Of a stretch of 64,000 nt of DNA, positions 18,580 through 27,661 are shown in pieces. The stretch is from the NCBI RefSeq assembly GCF_030708455.1, contig NZ_JAUYWF010000004.1:62001-126000 (forward strand). The letters run 5' to 3'. The notes below the pieces were generated by a model. The model was given only the letters and a program-made list of their open reading frames with translations, had not been told where the DNA came from and searched no databases. The first letter of the stretch is position 1; each line of letters opens with the position of its first letter. This DNA is from Halomonas sp. SSL-5. GTDB lineage: Bacteria; Pseudomonadota; Gammaproteobacteria; Pseudomonadales; Halomonadaceae. A program made the position numbers and the translations under genes.

Positions 18580-19424
18580 CAGGCGGCCTCCTCGTCGGGG
18601 TCGGCGCCCAGATAGACCTCGACGACCCTGGGGTCATGGGAGACCTGGTCCATGCTGCCCTCGGCCAGCACGCTGCCCTGGTGCAGCACCGTCACGGTTC
18701 GCGCGATGGAGCGCACGAAGCCCATGTCGTGCTCCACCACCACCACCGATTGCTTGCCCTTGCCGGCAAGGCCAGTCAGCAGCTCCGCGGTACGCTCCAT
18801 CTCCTGCTCGGTCATGCCGGCCACCGGCTCGTCCACCAGCAACAGGCGCGGACGCTGCATCAGCAACATGCCGATCTCCAGCCATTGCTTCTGGCCGTGG
18901 GACAGGATGCCCGCGGGGCCATGATGCAGCTCCACCAGGCCGATGGTGACCAGCACCTCCTCGATGCGGTCGCGGATCTCGCCGCTCATGCGGGCGGTCA
19001 GCGTGGGCAGGATGCGCTTGTCGGCGGCCATGGCCAGCTCGAGGTTCTCGAAGACGGTCAGTGCCTCGAAGACCGTGGGTTTCTGGAACTTGCGCCCGAT
19101 ACCCAGGCTGGCGATCTCGGGCTCGCTCTTGACCAGCAGGTTGTGGCGACTGCCGAACCAGACCGAACCACTGTCGGGACGCGTCTTGCCGGTGATGATA
19201 TCCATCATGGTGGTCTTGCCCGCCCCATTGGGGCCGATGATGCAACGCAGTTCGCCGTCTTCGATGGTCAGGTTGAGGTCATCGATGGCCTTGAAGCCGT
19301 CGAAGGTGACGCTCACGCCATCCAGGTAGAGGATCGGACCGTGGCGCACGTCCACGGGAGAGGTCGCGGGCACCAGGAAATCGAAGACGCGATCACGATC
19401 GGCCAGGGAGCTCAGAAAACTCAT
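18579..19424 (-). CDS. urtD: Urea ABC transporter ATP-binding subunit UrtD
   Basis: A 281-residue LivG-like ATPase of the urea importer. Walker A GPNGAGKTTMMD, a signature region LSHGQKQWLEIG and Walker B LLLVDEPVAGMTEQE are present. The N-terminal ~30 residues before LYLDGVSVTFDGFKA form the extension usual for UrtD. It overlaps urtC by 4 bases. With UrtE it makes the heterodimeric motor under UrtB/UrtC. Confidence 0.95.
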   Translation of the reverse strand: MSFLSSLADRDRVFDFLVPATSPVDVRHGPILYLDGVSVTFDGFKAIDDLNLTIEDGELRCIIGPNGAGKTTMMDIITGKTRPDSGSVWFGSRHNLLVKSEPEIASLGIGRKFQKPTVFEALTVFENLELAMAADKRILPTLTARMSGEIRDRIEEVLVTIGLVELHHGPAGILSHGQKQWLEIGMLLMQRPRLLLVDEPVAGMTEQEMERTAELLTGLAGKGKQSVVVVEHDMGFVRSIARTVTVLHQGSVLAEGSMDQVSHDPRVVEVYLGADPDEEAA

Positions 19425-20551
19425 GGCATTGCCTCCTGAGATGTCGAGGAATCATCCTGGCGGGCAGGTTTGCGCCCGAGGCGATAGGACAACAGGCCGG
19501 CGACGCCCCGGGGCAGGAACACCGTGACCAGCACGAACATGCCGCCCAGGGCGAACAACCAGGCATCCGGCATCGCCCCGGTAAATACCGTCTTGGCGTA
19601 GTTGACCAGCAAGGCCCCGATGACCGCCCCATAGAGGGTGCCACGCCCCCCGAGGGCCACCCACAGCACGATCTCGATGGAGAAGATGGGCGAGAATTCA
19701 CTGGGATTGATGATGCCGACCTGTGGCACATAGAGCGCGCCGGCCACCCCGGCGAGCATCGCCGAGACCACGAAGACGAAGAGCTGGAAGCGTTCGACCC
19801 GGTAGCCAAGGAAGCGCGTTCGCGCCTCGGCATCACGACAGGCGACACTGACCCGGCCGAGCTTGCTGGCCACGATCGCTCGGCACAGCACATAGCCCAG
19901 CGCCAGCGCCAGGCCGGTGGCCACGAAGAGTCCCAGGCGGGTGGCATCGGTGCGCAGATCGAAACCCAGCAACTCACGAAAGTCTGTCAGGCCGTTGTTG
20001 CCGCCGAAGCCCATCTCGTTGCGGAAGAACGCCAGCATCAGGGCGAAGGTCATGGCCTGGGTGATGATCGACAGGTAGACACCGGTCACGCGCGAACGGA
20101 AGGCCAGGAAGCCGAACACCAACGCCAGGGCCCCCGGCACCAGCATGACCATCAGGAAGGCGAACCCGGGAATGTCGAAGCCGAGCCAGTACCAGGGCAG
20201 GCTGTCCCAGTTCAGGAAGACCATGAAATCCGGCAGGACAGGATCGCCATAGGTACCCCGGTCGCCGATCTGGCGCATCAGGTACATGCCCATGGCATAG
20301 CCGCCCAGGGCGAAGAAGGCCCCGTGGCCCAGGCTCAAGATGCCCAGATATCCCCATACCAGATCCACCGCCACGGCCAGCAAGGCATAGCTGAGGTACT
20401 TGCCGAGCAGGGTCACGGTGTAGGCCGAGACATGCAGGGGATGCCCCGCGGGAACGGCCAGGTGGAATACCGTCACCAGCGCCAGGCAGGCGAGCAGCAC
20501 GCCCAGGAAGCGGCGGGTCGCTCTCTCATTGAAGGGTTGCAATAGCCACAT
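19421..20551 (-). CDS. urtC: Urea ABC transporter permease UrtC
   Basis: A 376-residue LivM-like inner-membrane permease with about ten hydrophobic segments. It shows VDLVWGYLGILSLGHGAFFALGG (residues about 60-82, the permease core), GVYLSIITQAMTFALML, the EAA-like loop containing ACRDAEARTRFLGY, and VALGGRGTLYGAVIGALLVN. It overlaps urtD by 4 bases and follows urtB with a 6-base gap. Confidence 0.95.
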   Translation of the reverse strand: MWLLQPFNERATRRFLGVLLACLALVTVFHLAVPAGHPLHVSAYTVTLLGKYLSYALLAVAVDLVWGYLGILSLGHGAFFALGGYAMGMYLMRQIGDRGTYGDPVLPDFMVFLNWDSLPWYWLGFDIPGFAFLMVMLVPGALALVFGFLAFRSRVTGVYLSIITQAMTFALMLAFFRNEMGFGGNNGLTDFRELLGFDLRTDATRLGLFVATGLALALGYVLCRAIVASKLGRVSVACRDAEARTRFLGYRVERFQLFVFVVSAMLAGVAGALYVPQVGIINPSEFSPIFSIEIVLWVALGGRGTLYGAVIGALLVNYAKTVFTGAMPDAWLFALGGMFVLVTVFLPRGVAGLLSYRLGRKPARQDDSSTSQEAMP

Positions 20552-20557
20552 AGCGAT

Positions 20558-22159
20558 CTAGCCCTCCGCCGCACGGCCCTTCTGCGGAAAGAGTCCGCGG
20601 GGGCGCTTCTGGATGAACAGGATGATGAAGACGAGCACGATGATCTTGGCCAGCACGGCCCCGGCCCAGGGTTCGAGGACCTGGTTGATCACGCCCAGCG
20701 ACAGGCCCGCCACCAGGGTGCCCCACAGGTTCCCCACGCCGCCGAAGACCACCACCATGAAGGAGTCGATGATGTAGTTCTGGCCGAGGTTGGGCCCCAC
20801 ATTGGTGAGCTGGGAGAGCGCCACGCCGGCCAGGCCGGCCACCCCGGAGCCCAGCGCGAAGGTCAGGATGTCCACTCGCGTCGCGCGGATACCCATGCAG
20901 CGCGCCATGGCCCGGTTCTGGGTCACCGCCCGCACCTCCAGGCCCAGGCGGGTACGACGCATCACCAGCATCAGGCAGGCGAAAACCACCAGGGCGAAGC
21001 CGAGCACGAAGAGGCGATTGAGAGTCAGCGAGAGCCCCTCGTTGATCATCAAGGAGCCACTCATCCAGTCCGGCGAGACCACGCTGCGGTTCTGCGGGGA
21101 GATGACGGTGCGCACCAGCTGCTGCAGGATCAGGCTGACGCCGAAGGTCGCCAGCAGGGTCTCCAGGGGACGCCCCTTGAGAAACTGGATGACGCCACGC
21201 TCGATGGCGATGCCGGCCAGCGCCGCCACCAGGAAGCCCGCGGGAATCGACACCACCAGTGCCAGGCCAGGCTGACCGGGCAACAACTGCTGCATGGCCC
21301 AGGTGGTATAGGCACCGAGCATGATCAGCTCGCCATGGGCCATGTTGATCACCCCCATGACGCCGAAGGTGATGGCCAGGCCGATGGCGGCAAGCACCAG
21401 AACCGAGCCCAGCGATAGCCCGAAATAGAGGGTCTCGAGCCCCCGGTTGAGCTTCATCTTCTGCTCGATATCGGCCAGCGCCGCCATGGCGGCATCGGCG
21501 AGGTCGGGATCATCGCTGCGCGCGGCCGAGCTGAGAGCGGCACGCACACGGCCGTTGAGGCTGCCCTCCAGCTCGGTGATGGCAGCAATCTCGCCCTCGT
21601 CGAGGCGATGAATCGCCAGGGCCTGCTCGAGCAGACGGCGAACCTCGGCATCGTCTTCACCGGCGACCAGGTCGCGTAGCGGCTCGACCATGGCCGCATC
21701 CACGCTTCCCAGCAGCTCGCGGGCCGCTTCGCGACGATCGCCGGCATCATCCTTGTAAAGGTCGAGCACGGCCAGGGCACTCTGCAGCTGGCCGCGCAGG
21801 GCATTGTTGATGCCTATACGGTCCAGGTCCCGGCGAGACATCTCGCCGGCCCCCTCGAGGCTCAGTGCATCGACCACCGGCCAGTTGCGACCGCGGTTCT
21901 CGAGCACGATGACGAAGCCACCGCCGTCCTTGTGGCGTTGCAGCTTGCCGTCCAGCAACGCCTCGAGCCAGCGGCGGCTGCGCTCATCGCCACTGGCGAT
22001 GATGGCCTCGATGGCCTCGCCCTTTTCGGCGTAGGAATCGGCGGCAATGGATTCCAGCAGGGCCTGGCCGGGATCATCCTGCGCCTGGGCGGCCAGTGGC
22101 AGGCCGATCAACAGGCAGAGGCACAGCAGGCCCGGCAGGAGACGTGGCAGCATCCTCAT
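20558..22159 (-). CDS. urtB: Urea ABC transporter permease UrtB with long N-terminal domain
   Basis: A 533-residue LivH-like permease. After a signal-like segment (MRMLPRLLPGLLCLCLLIG) comes a ~200-residue soluble, helix-repeat-like region (ALLESIAADSYAEKGEAIEA..., dominated by Ala/Leu/Asp/Glu) and then the permease core from about residue 245, with AIGLAITFGVMGVINMAHGE and VFGGVGNLWGTLVAG. The periplasmic extension is normal for proteobacterial UrtB and may contact UrtA. I chose ATG 22159 because AGGA lies 7 bases before it; ATG 22165 overlaps that site. Confidence 0.94.
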   Translation of the reverse strand: MRMLPRLLPGLLCLCLLIGLPLAAQAQDDPGQALLESIAADSYAEKGEAIEAIIASGDERSRRWLEALLDGKLQRHKDGGGFVIVLENRGRNWPVVDALSLEGAGEMSRRDLDRIGINNALRGQLQSALAVLDLYKDDAGDRREAARELLGSVDAAMVEPLRDLVAGEDDAEVRRLLEQALAIHRLDEGEIAAITELEGSLNGRVRAALSSAARSDDPDLADAAMAALADIEQKMKLNRGLETLYFGLSLGSVLVLAAIGLAITFGVMGVINMAHGELIMLGAYTTWAMQQLLPGQPGLALVVSIPAGFLVAALAGIAIERGVIQFLKGRPLETLLATFGVSLILQQLVRTVISPQNRSVVSPDWMSGSLMINEGLSLTLNRLFVLGFALVVFACLMLVMRRTRLGLEVRAVTQNRAMARCMGIRATRVDILTFALGSGVAGLAGVALSQLTNVGPNLGQNYIIDSFMVVVFGGVGNLWGTLVAGLSLGVINQVLEPWAGAVLAKIIVLVFIILFIQKRPRGLFPQKGRAAEG

Positions 22160-22244
22160 GGGCATATCCTGTAGGGGATGGGGAGTTGGCGTGTCTCGGG
22201 CAACCACCGGACCAGCTCACCGGCCCGGTGGAGGTTGACGAGGC

Positions 22245-23552
22245 TTACTCGGCTGCCGCCTGGCCGCCACCACAACGCCCCTGGACGACGTCGTAGTTGC
22301 CACACTCCATCGGCTTGCGCCAATCGCTGATCAGGTCACGGGAGCCCTCCAGGTAGTCCGACCAGGCATCACCCGCCACGGTGGAGGGAGTCTCCCAGAC
22401 GATGGAGAACTGGCCATTGTCCTGGATCTCGCCGATCAGCACCGGTTTGGTGATGTGGTGGTTGGGCATCATCGCCGCATAGCCACCGGTCAGGTTCGGC
22501 ACGCTGACGCCGATGATTGCCTCCTTGACCGCGTCCACCTCGGTGGTACCGGCCTTGCGCACCGCCTCGGCCCACATGTTGAAGCCGATGTAGTGGGCCT
22601 CCATGGGGTCGTTGGTCACCGCCATCTCGTCGCCGGTGTACTCGATCCAGGCGTCGATGAAGTCGTAATTGGCGTCGCTGTCGACGCTCATGAAGTAGTT
22701 CCAGGCCGCCAGGTGCCCAACCAGCGGTGCGGTATCGATGCCGGTCAACTCCTGCTCGCCCACCGAGAAGGCCACGACCGGGATATCGGCGGCGCTGATG
22801 CCCTGGTTGCCCAGTTCACGATAGAAAGGGACGTTGGCGTCGCCATTGATGGTCGAGACCACCGCGGTCTTCTTGCCCTGACTGCCGAAGTCCTTGATCT
22901 CGGAGACGATGTTCTGCCAGTCCGAGTGACCGAAGGGCGTGTAGTTGATCATGATGTCGTCGTCGGCCACCCCGTGTGACTTGAGGTAGGCATCGAGGAT
23001 CTTGTTGGTAGTGCGCGGATACACATAATCCGTGCCGGCCAGTACCCAACGCTCCACCCCGACATCGTTCATCAGGTAATTGACAGCGGGAATCGCCTGC
23101 TGGTTGGGGGCCGCGCCGGTATAGAAGACGTTCTCGGAGGACTCCTCGCCCTCGTACTGCACCGGGTAGAAGAGCAGCCCGTTGAGTTCCTCGATTACCG
23201 GCAGCACCGACTTGCGCGACACCGAGGTCCAGTTGCCGAAGATGACGTCGACTTCCTCCTGGGCCAGCAGCTCGCGAGCCTTCTCGGCGAACAGCGGCCA
23301 GTCCGATGCCGGGTCCACCACCACCGCTTCCAGCTGACGACCCAGTAGACCGCCCGCGGTGTTCTGCTGCTCGATCAGCATCTCGACGGTGTCCTTGAGG
23401 ACCGTTTCGCTGATTGCCATGGTGCCGGAGAGTGAGTGCAGGACACCCACCTTGATCGGCTCTTCCTGAGCCAGGGCGGGTGTGGAGAAGGCCAGGCCCA
23501 GCAGCGGGAGAGCCAGCCAGCGAGGTTTGGAATAGCGGGATGACGGGGTCAT
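22245..23552 (-). CDS. urtA: Urea ABC transporter substrate-binding protein UrtA
   Basis: A 435-residue periplasmic urea receptor. The signal peptide (WLALPLLGLAFSTPALAQ) is cleaved near residue 28, followed by EEPIKVGVLHSLSGTMAISE, which is the classic UrtA start, and later EELNGLLFYPVQYEGEESS and the YGAMMP-like C-terminal zone (GGYAAMMPNHHITKPVLIGE). The start at 23552 is set by AAGGAG 8 bases upstream. It is the first gene of the urt-ure unit, preceded by a sigma-54 promoter. Confidence 0.97.
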   Translation of the reverse strand: MTPSSRYSKPRWLALPLLGLAFSTPALAQEEPIKVGVLHSLSGTMAISETVLKDTVEMLIEQQNTAGGLLGRQLEAVVVDPASDWPLFAEKARELLAQEEVDVIFGNWTSVSRKSVLPVIEELNGLLFYPVQYEGEESSENVFYTGAAPNQQAIPAVNYLMNDVGVERWVLAGTDYVYPRTTNKILDAYLKSHGVADDDIMINYTPFGHSDWQNIVSEIKDFGSQGKKTAVVSTINGDANVPFYRELGNQGISAADIPVVAFSVGEQELTGIDTAPLVGHLAAWNYFMSVDSDANYDFIDAWIEYTGDEMAVTNDPMEAHYIGFNMWAEAVRKAGTTEVDAVKEAIIGVSVPNLTGGYAAMMPNHHITKPVLIGEIQDNGQFSIVWETPSTVAGDAWSDYLEGSRDLISDWRKPMECGNYDVVQGRCGGGQAAAE

Positions 23553-23638
23553 GGGAACTCCTTGCGATCGATGTTGTTGTCGATGAGTCCTCACGGGAGA
23601 CCATCGCAAGATGTCTCTCGGTACTCTGCAAGGGATTC

Positions 23639-23654
23639 AGCAAGGGTTGTGCCA
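23639..23654 (-). promoter_or_regulatory. Sigma-54 (RpoN) promoter of the urt-ure unit
   Basis: On the minus strand the sequence TGGCAC-AACCC-TTGCT matches the -24/-12 consensus TGGCAC-N5-TTGCW at every defined position. It lies about 85 bases upstream of the urtA ATG and points into urtA. TGGTGCA elements 90-150 bases upstream resemble halves of NtrC sites but are not in canonical spacing. Nitrogen-limitation control through NtrC and RpoN is the natural inference. Confidence 0.88.
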
Positions 23655-23830
23655 GACTGGCAATATGGAGGTTTTTTCCTTCTTATTCAGTAGATTGTAG
23701 TAACACCAACGAGACCGCGAATGCCCCACCAGGCGATGTTCTGGTGCAATAGCCGCCCGGCCCTGCCCCAGGATCGTCTGCTTGACTGGTGCAGCGCACC
23801 GATGTGACGCAGGAGGGCCAACACACAATA

Positions 23831-23859
23831 CGGGGGCACCGGCTGGACCGGCGCCCCCG
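23831..23859 (-). terminator. Hairpin terminator after tctA
   Basis: CGGGGGC (23831-23837) pairs with GCCCCCG (23853-23859), with an inner CCGG/CCGG pair, forming a very stable stem 25 bases past the tctA stop. It has no obvious U tract on the minus strand. Confidence 0.6.
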
Positions 23860-23883
23860 CTGGGCAGGTATGTTGAGAGAGGT

Positions 23884-25410
23884 TCAGTCGCCTTCGGGAC
23901 CGCCCGTGCCGGTGGTCACCTTCATGCGCCGACGCAGGAGGGGACCGACGACATAGGGCAGGATCAGCCCCAGGCCGGCGAACAGCCACAGGCCGATGGC
24001 CAGGCCGCTGTCCCACAGGATGGTCCAGTCGCCGTCGGAGATGTCCATGGCGTGGCGCAGATTCTTCTCCATCTCCGGCCCAAGCAGCAGGCCGAGGATG
24101 ACCGGCACCAGCGGGATCTCCAGCTTGCGGAAGATATAGCCGGCGACGCCGAAGGCGACCATGAAATAGAGATCGAAGGTGGTATTGCTGATCGAGTAGA
24201 TCCCCACGAAGGCGATCATGGTAACGATCGGCAGCAGGAACATCGGCGGCACCGAGAGCAGCTTCACGAAGATACCCACCAGCGGGATGTTCAGCAGCAG
24301 CAGCAGGAAGTTACCGATCAGCAGCGCCGCGATCACGCCCCAGACAATGTCGGCATTCTGGGTGAACATCAGCGGGCCGGGGGTGATATTGAGCGAGATC
24401 AACAGCGCCAGCAGCACCGCCGTGGTGCCGCTGCCCGGCACCCCCAGCGTCAGCATGGGCACCAGCGCACCGCTGGAGGCCCCGTTGTTGCCGGCTTCGG
24501 GACCCGCCACGCCGCGCGGATCGCCCTGGCCGAAGTACCCCTTCTTGCCCACCACCTTCTTCTCGAGGGTATAGCCGATGAAGCTGCCCAGGGAGGCGCC
24601 CGCACCGGGCAGCACGCCGGCGATGAAGCCCAGCACCCCGCCGCGCAGGCTCGACGGCAGGATATTGCGGATATCGGCCCACTTCAGCGACAGCTTGTTG
24701 ACGGTCATCTTCTCCTTGCCGCCGCCGGCACGCTCCTCGATGAAGAACAGCAGCTCGGAGATGGCGAACAGGCCGACGATGGCGATGATGAAGTCCACGC
24801 CCTCGTAGAGCTCCAGCACCCCGAAGGTATAGCGCTGCACCCCGGTGTTGTCGATGCCCATGGTGGCGATCATCAGGCCGATGCAGGCCGCCACCACGGT
24901 CTTCATCGGGTTCTTGCCGGTGATCCCGCCCAGGGTGGCGAAAGCCAGCAGGAAGAGCGCGAAGTACTCGGCGGGGCCGAAGGTCAGGGCGAACTTCGCC
25001 AGCACCGGGGCGAGCAGGATCAGCCCGATGGTGGCCACCAGGCTGCCGATGAAGGAGGCCACGGCGGAGATCGCCAGGGCCTCCGCCGCCTTGCCCTGCT
25101 GGGCCATGGGATAGCCATCCAGGCAGGTCATCATGGCCGGCTCATCGCCGGGGATATTGAGCAGGATCGACGAGATCCGCCCGCCATACATGGCCCCGGC
25201 ATAGACCGAGGTGAGCATGATCAATGCGGTCTCAGGCGCCAGGCCCAGGGTGAAGGCCAGCGGGATGAGGATGGCCACCCCGTTGGCCGGGCCCAGGCCC
25301 GGGAGCGCGCCGATCAGGGTACCCAGGAAGGCCCCGAGCAGCGCAAACATCAGGTTATGGGGCGCCAGCGCCACCCCGAAGCCGTCGATCAGGTAGCCGA
25401 GGGTCTCCAT
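23884..25410 (-). CDS. tctA: Tripartite tricarboxylate transporter large permease TctA
   Basis: A 508-residue membrane protein with about 12 hydrophobic segments, the large subunit of a TTT secondary transporter for citrate-like organic acids. The family's two G-rich repeats are visible: GALPGLGPANGVAILIPLAF near residue 38 and GVLPGAGASLGSFIGYTLEK near residue 265, with MYGGRISSILLNIPGDEPAM. The gene overlaps tctB by one base. It is the last gene of tctCBA and ends before a hairpin. Confidence 0.95.
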   Translation of the reverse strand: METLGYLIDGFGVALAPHNLMFALLGAFLGTLIGALPGLGPANGVAILIPLAFTLGLAPETALIMLTSVYAGAMYGGRISSILLNIPGDEPAMMTCLDGYPMAQQGKAAEALAISAVASFIGSLVATIGLILLAPVLAKFALTFGPAEYFALFLLAFATLGGITGKNPMKTVVAACIGLMIATMGIDNTGVQRYTFGVLELYEGVDFIIAIVGLFAISELLFFIEERAGGGKEKMTVNKLSLKWADIRNILPSSLRGGVLGFIAGVLPGAGASLGSFIGYTLEKKVVGKKGYFGQGDPRGVAGPEAGNNGASSGALVPMLTLGVPGSGTTAVLLALLISLNITPGPLMFTQNADIVWGVIAALLIGNFLLLLLNIPLVGIFVKLLSVPPMFLLPIVTMIAFVGIYSISNTTFDLYFMVAFGVAGYIFRKLEIPLVPVILGLLLGPEMEKNLRHAMDISDGDWTILWDSGLAIGLWLFAGLGLILPYVVGPLLRRRMKVTTGTGGPEGD

Positions 25411-25865
25411 CAGCCCACCTCCAGGAAGGAAAGCACGCCCAGCGGCAAGGCCAGATCAAGGGCGAAATTGAACAGCAGGAATACCACCACCCCCGATGCC
25501 GCGCCGGTCAGGTAGGCTCGCACCGGCGCCGACCCCATGCGCCAGCACAGGGTGCCCACCGCCAGGGTGGTGCTGAGGATGAAACCCAACGGCTGCAGCA
25601 GCGCCGCATAGAGCACCAGCACCACCACGGCGATCAACAGCTCGATGCCGGTGCGGCTCCAGGGCCAGGCGTTGTCGGGGTCCGGACGCACGATGAGATA
25701 CAGGCTGGAGAGGACCAGTACCACCGAGAGCAGCAGCGGGAAGGTCTCGGGACCCACCGCCTCGCTGCCGCCGAAGGGGGCGGGGAGCTGAGTGGCGCCC
25801 CAGCCGTACGCGACGGCCAGGACGATCAGCAGGATGCCGAAGATACGATCATTCATGGTGGTCAC
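25410..25865 (-). CDS. tctB: Tripartite tricarboxylate transporter small permease TctB
   Basis: A 151-residue membrane protein with four predicted helices, the small subunit of the TTT transporter. It begins MTTMNDRIFGILLIVLAVAY, and the PAPFGGSEAVGPETFPLLL segment (residues about 28-46) is the typical TctB loop. It lies between tctC (4-base overlap) and tctA. Confidence 0.92.
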   Translation of the reverse strand: MTTMNDRIFGILLIVLAVAYGWGATQLPAPFGGSEAVGPETFPLLLSVVLVLSSLYLIVRPDPDNAWPWSRTGIELLIAVVVLVLYAALLQPLGFILSTTLAVGTLCWRMGSAPVRAYLTGAASGVVVFLLFNFALDLALPLGVLSFLEVG

Positions 25866-26848
25866 TGGATCAGCCCGATGTCCTTGGAAAGCTGCTCGAT
25901 ATCGGCGATCTGCTCCTTGACGAAGGTCTCGAACTCACCGGCGGTCATGTGGAACGGCATCAGGCCGTTGCTGGTCATCAGCGCCTTCCACTCATCGCTG
26001 GCATAGACGGTATCCATGGCATCGATCCAGTACTGGCGCGACTCGTCGGAGATATCGGCGGGCATGTAGAAGCCGCGCCAGTTGGGGCCCAGCGCCTCGA
26101 TACCCTGCTCGGTGGCGGTGGGGATGTGGTTGAAGTCGCCCGGCAGGCGCTCTTCCGCGAGCACCGCCAGCACGCGCAGGTCACCGGAATCCATGAAGCC
26201 CTGAGCCTCGGAGATATCGCCGGTGAAGGCATCGACGTGGCCACCGACGACCTGGGTCATGGCCTCGCCGCCGTTGTTGTAGGAGAGGTAGGGGATGCGC
26301 GGCAGCTCGTCGACCCCGGCCGCATCGGCGGTGATCAGCACCTTGAGGTGGTCCCAGCCGCCCTTGGCGCTGCCGCCGGCAAACTTGACGCTGCGTGGAT
26401 CCTCGTCGATGGCCTCCATGAGCGCCGGCAGGTCCTGGTACTCGGAATCGGCCGACACGGCGATCACGCCATAGTCGGCGCCCAGCGCCCCGATCCAGTT
26501 GACCATGTCGGCGTTCATGCCGGGAAACTGGCCCTGGGCCAGGCGCGTGGTGGTGGCGGTCGAGGCGGCCACCAGCAGCTGCTCATCACCGGCGCGCTTG
26601 CTCACCACATGAGCATAGGCCACCCCACCACCGGCGCCGGCCATGTTGATGGTCTGGACGTTACCCGGCACCAGGTCCAGTTCCTGGAGCACGTTACCCA
26701 CGCTGCGGCAGGTGAAGTCCCAGCCACCGCCGGGGTCCGACGGCGCGATGCATTCGACCTTGCCCTGGGGCTCGAAGGCCATGACGCCGCCGGCACTCAC
26801 GGTGAGCGCGGCGACGGCAACCAGCTTGAGAGGCGTCTTGATCGACAT
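25862..26848 (-). CDS. tctC: Tripartite tricarboxylate transporter substrate-binding protein TctC
   Basis: A 328-residue periplasmic receptor (Bug/TctC family) with a signal peptide (LKLVAVAALTVSAGGVMA; cleaved near residue 24). It has the family's VECIAPSDPGGGWDFTCRS anion-binding loop with a Cys pair potential, FAGGSAKGGWDH and TGDISEAQGFMDSG. It would hand a tricarboxylate or related acid to TctAB. It is divergent from the regulator operon starting at 27056, and a short inverted repeat lies in the shared promoter region. Confidence 0.94.
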   Translation of the reverse strand: MSIKTPLKLVAVAALTVSAGGVMAFEPQGKVECIAPSDPGGGWDFTCRSVGNVLQELDLVPGNVQTINMAGAGGGVAYAHVVSKRAGDEQLLVAASTATTTRLAQGQFPGMNADMVNWIGALGADYGVIAVSADSEYQDLPALMEAIDEDPRSVKFAGGSAKGGWDHLKVLITADAAGVDELPRIPYLSYNNGGEAMTQVVGGHVDAFTGDISEAQGFMDSGDLRVLAVLAEERLPGDFNHIPTATEQGIEALGPNWRGFYMPADISDESRQYWIDAMDTVYASDEWKALMTSNGLMPFHMTAGEFETFVKEQIADIEQLSKDIGLIQ

Positions 26849-26920
26849 GGTGATGTCCTCGTTTGTTATGAGTGATGTTGAAGGGCAGGACCGGCGGCCT
26901 TGCCGAGTGCTTTCAACTGG

Positions 26921-26936
26921 CTTACAATTCTGTAAG
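26921..26936. promoter_or_regulatory. Inverted repeat between tctC and the regulator operon
   Basis: CTTACA (26921-26926) and TGTAAG (26931-26936) form a perfect 6-bp dyad with a 4-base ATTC spacer, 72 bases upstream of tctC and 119 bases upstream of the IclR-type gene. It is a good candidate operator for the TctD-like or IclR-like regulator. Neither assignment can be made from sequence alone. Confidence 0.5.
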
Positions 26937-27055
26937 GCAGAACGACGTTCTTCAGGGTGAAAAGCTAGAGGGCGTCACGCGGGCCGTCAACGGTGCGCGG
27001 GCGAATTACGACCAAAGTTAGAGAGAGGGGGTTGTCCCCAGGGAGTCGCTTCAGT

Positions 27056-27661
27056 ATGGCCCAGGATCGCGTGGAGGCCGTCGAACGGGCCTTGACGGTG
27101 CTGGAGGCGTTCGACGCCGACCGTCCCGCCATGAGCCTCGCCGAGCTGGCCCAGGCCACCGGTTTCTACAAGAGCACCCTGCTGCGACTGCTGGGGTCGC
27201 TTGCGCGCTTCGACTATGTGCGCCGCGACGCCGACGGCCTCTGGCAGCTGGGCGAGACGCCTGCCCGCCTGGCCCGCCGCCAGGACCCGGTAAAACTGCT
27301 CGCCGCCCGCATCCAGCCGCTGCTCGACCGGCTGGCCGCCCGCCTCGGCGAAACCGCGTCGCTGCTGGAGCAGGCGGGAGGTCAGATCGAGTGTCGGCTG
27401 GCGGCACTTCCCGCCAGCGCCCTGCGCCATGACCTGCGCCCCGGCGTCACCTGGCACCCGGCCACCCGCGGCTCACCCTGCCCCGCGCTTGTCGGCGGCG
27501 TGATGGTCGTCCACCCGCTGCCGGGGTCACCTTCGCGCTGGCTGGCGCTCTCCGGCCCCGAGGGACGCCTGGTCATCGCCGATGCGACCCGGGCCCTGGC
27601 CGACGCCAGCCGCAACCTGGAAGCTCCGGCCGGAGACGTGGTCGAGGAGCTGATGTCATGA
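27056..27661 (+). CDS. Short IclR-type transcriptional regulator
   Basis: A 201-residue regulator with an IclR-like winged helix-turn-helix at residues 3-65 (VEAVERALTVLEAFD, LAELAQATGFYKSTLLRLL). The effector domain is only about 130 residues, shorter than the ~170 of normal IclR proteins, and lacks a clear conserved GAF-like ligand pocket signature. I chose ATG 27056 over an upstream open stretch because GGGAG precedes it and the domain begins there. It is the first gene of a four-gene operon in which every junction is a 4-base overlap, and it faces tctC. Confidence 0.8.
   Translation: MAQDRVEAVERALTVLEAFDADRPAMSLAELAQATGFYKSTLLRLLGSLARFDYVRRDADGLWQLGETPARLARRQDPVKLLAARIQPLLDRLAARLGETASLLEQAGGQIECRLAALPASALRHDLRPGVTWHPATRGSPCPALVGGVMVVHPLPGSPSRWLALSGPEGRLVIADATRALADASRNLEAPAGDVVEELMS

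Larger units (their letters stand above)
23553..23883. other. 331-base intergenic region urtA / tctA
   Basis: No gene is seen here. From right to left it holds the tctA terminator hairpin (23831-23859), two TGGTGCA half-sites (23742-23748 and 23787-23793), an A/T-richer patch around 23675-23705, the sigma-54 promoter (23639-23654) and an 85-base leader before urtA. Local base composition is clearly less GC-rich than the flanking genes, as expected for a regulated promoter region. Confidence 0.7.

Noticed and set aside
23782..25515. A 577-codon plus-strand frame opposite tctA.
   Set aside because: Low-complexity Gln/His/Asp/Arg-rich translation typical of an antisense frame; tctA is clearly the gene.
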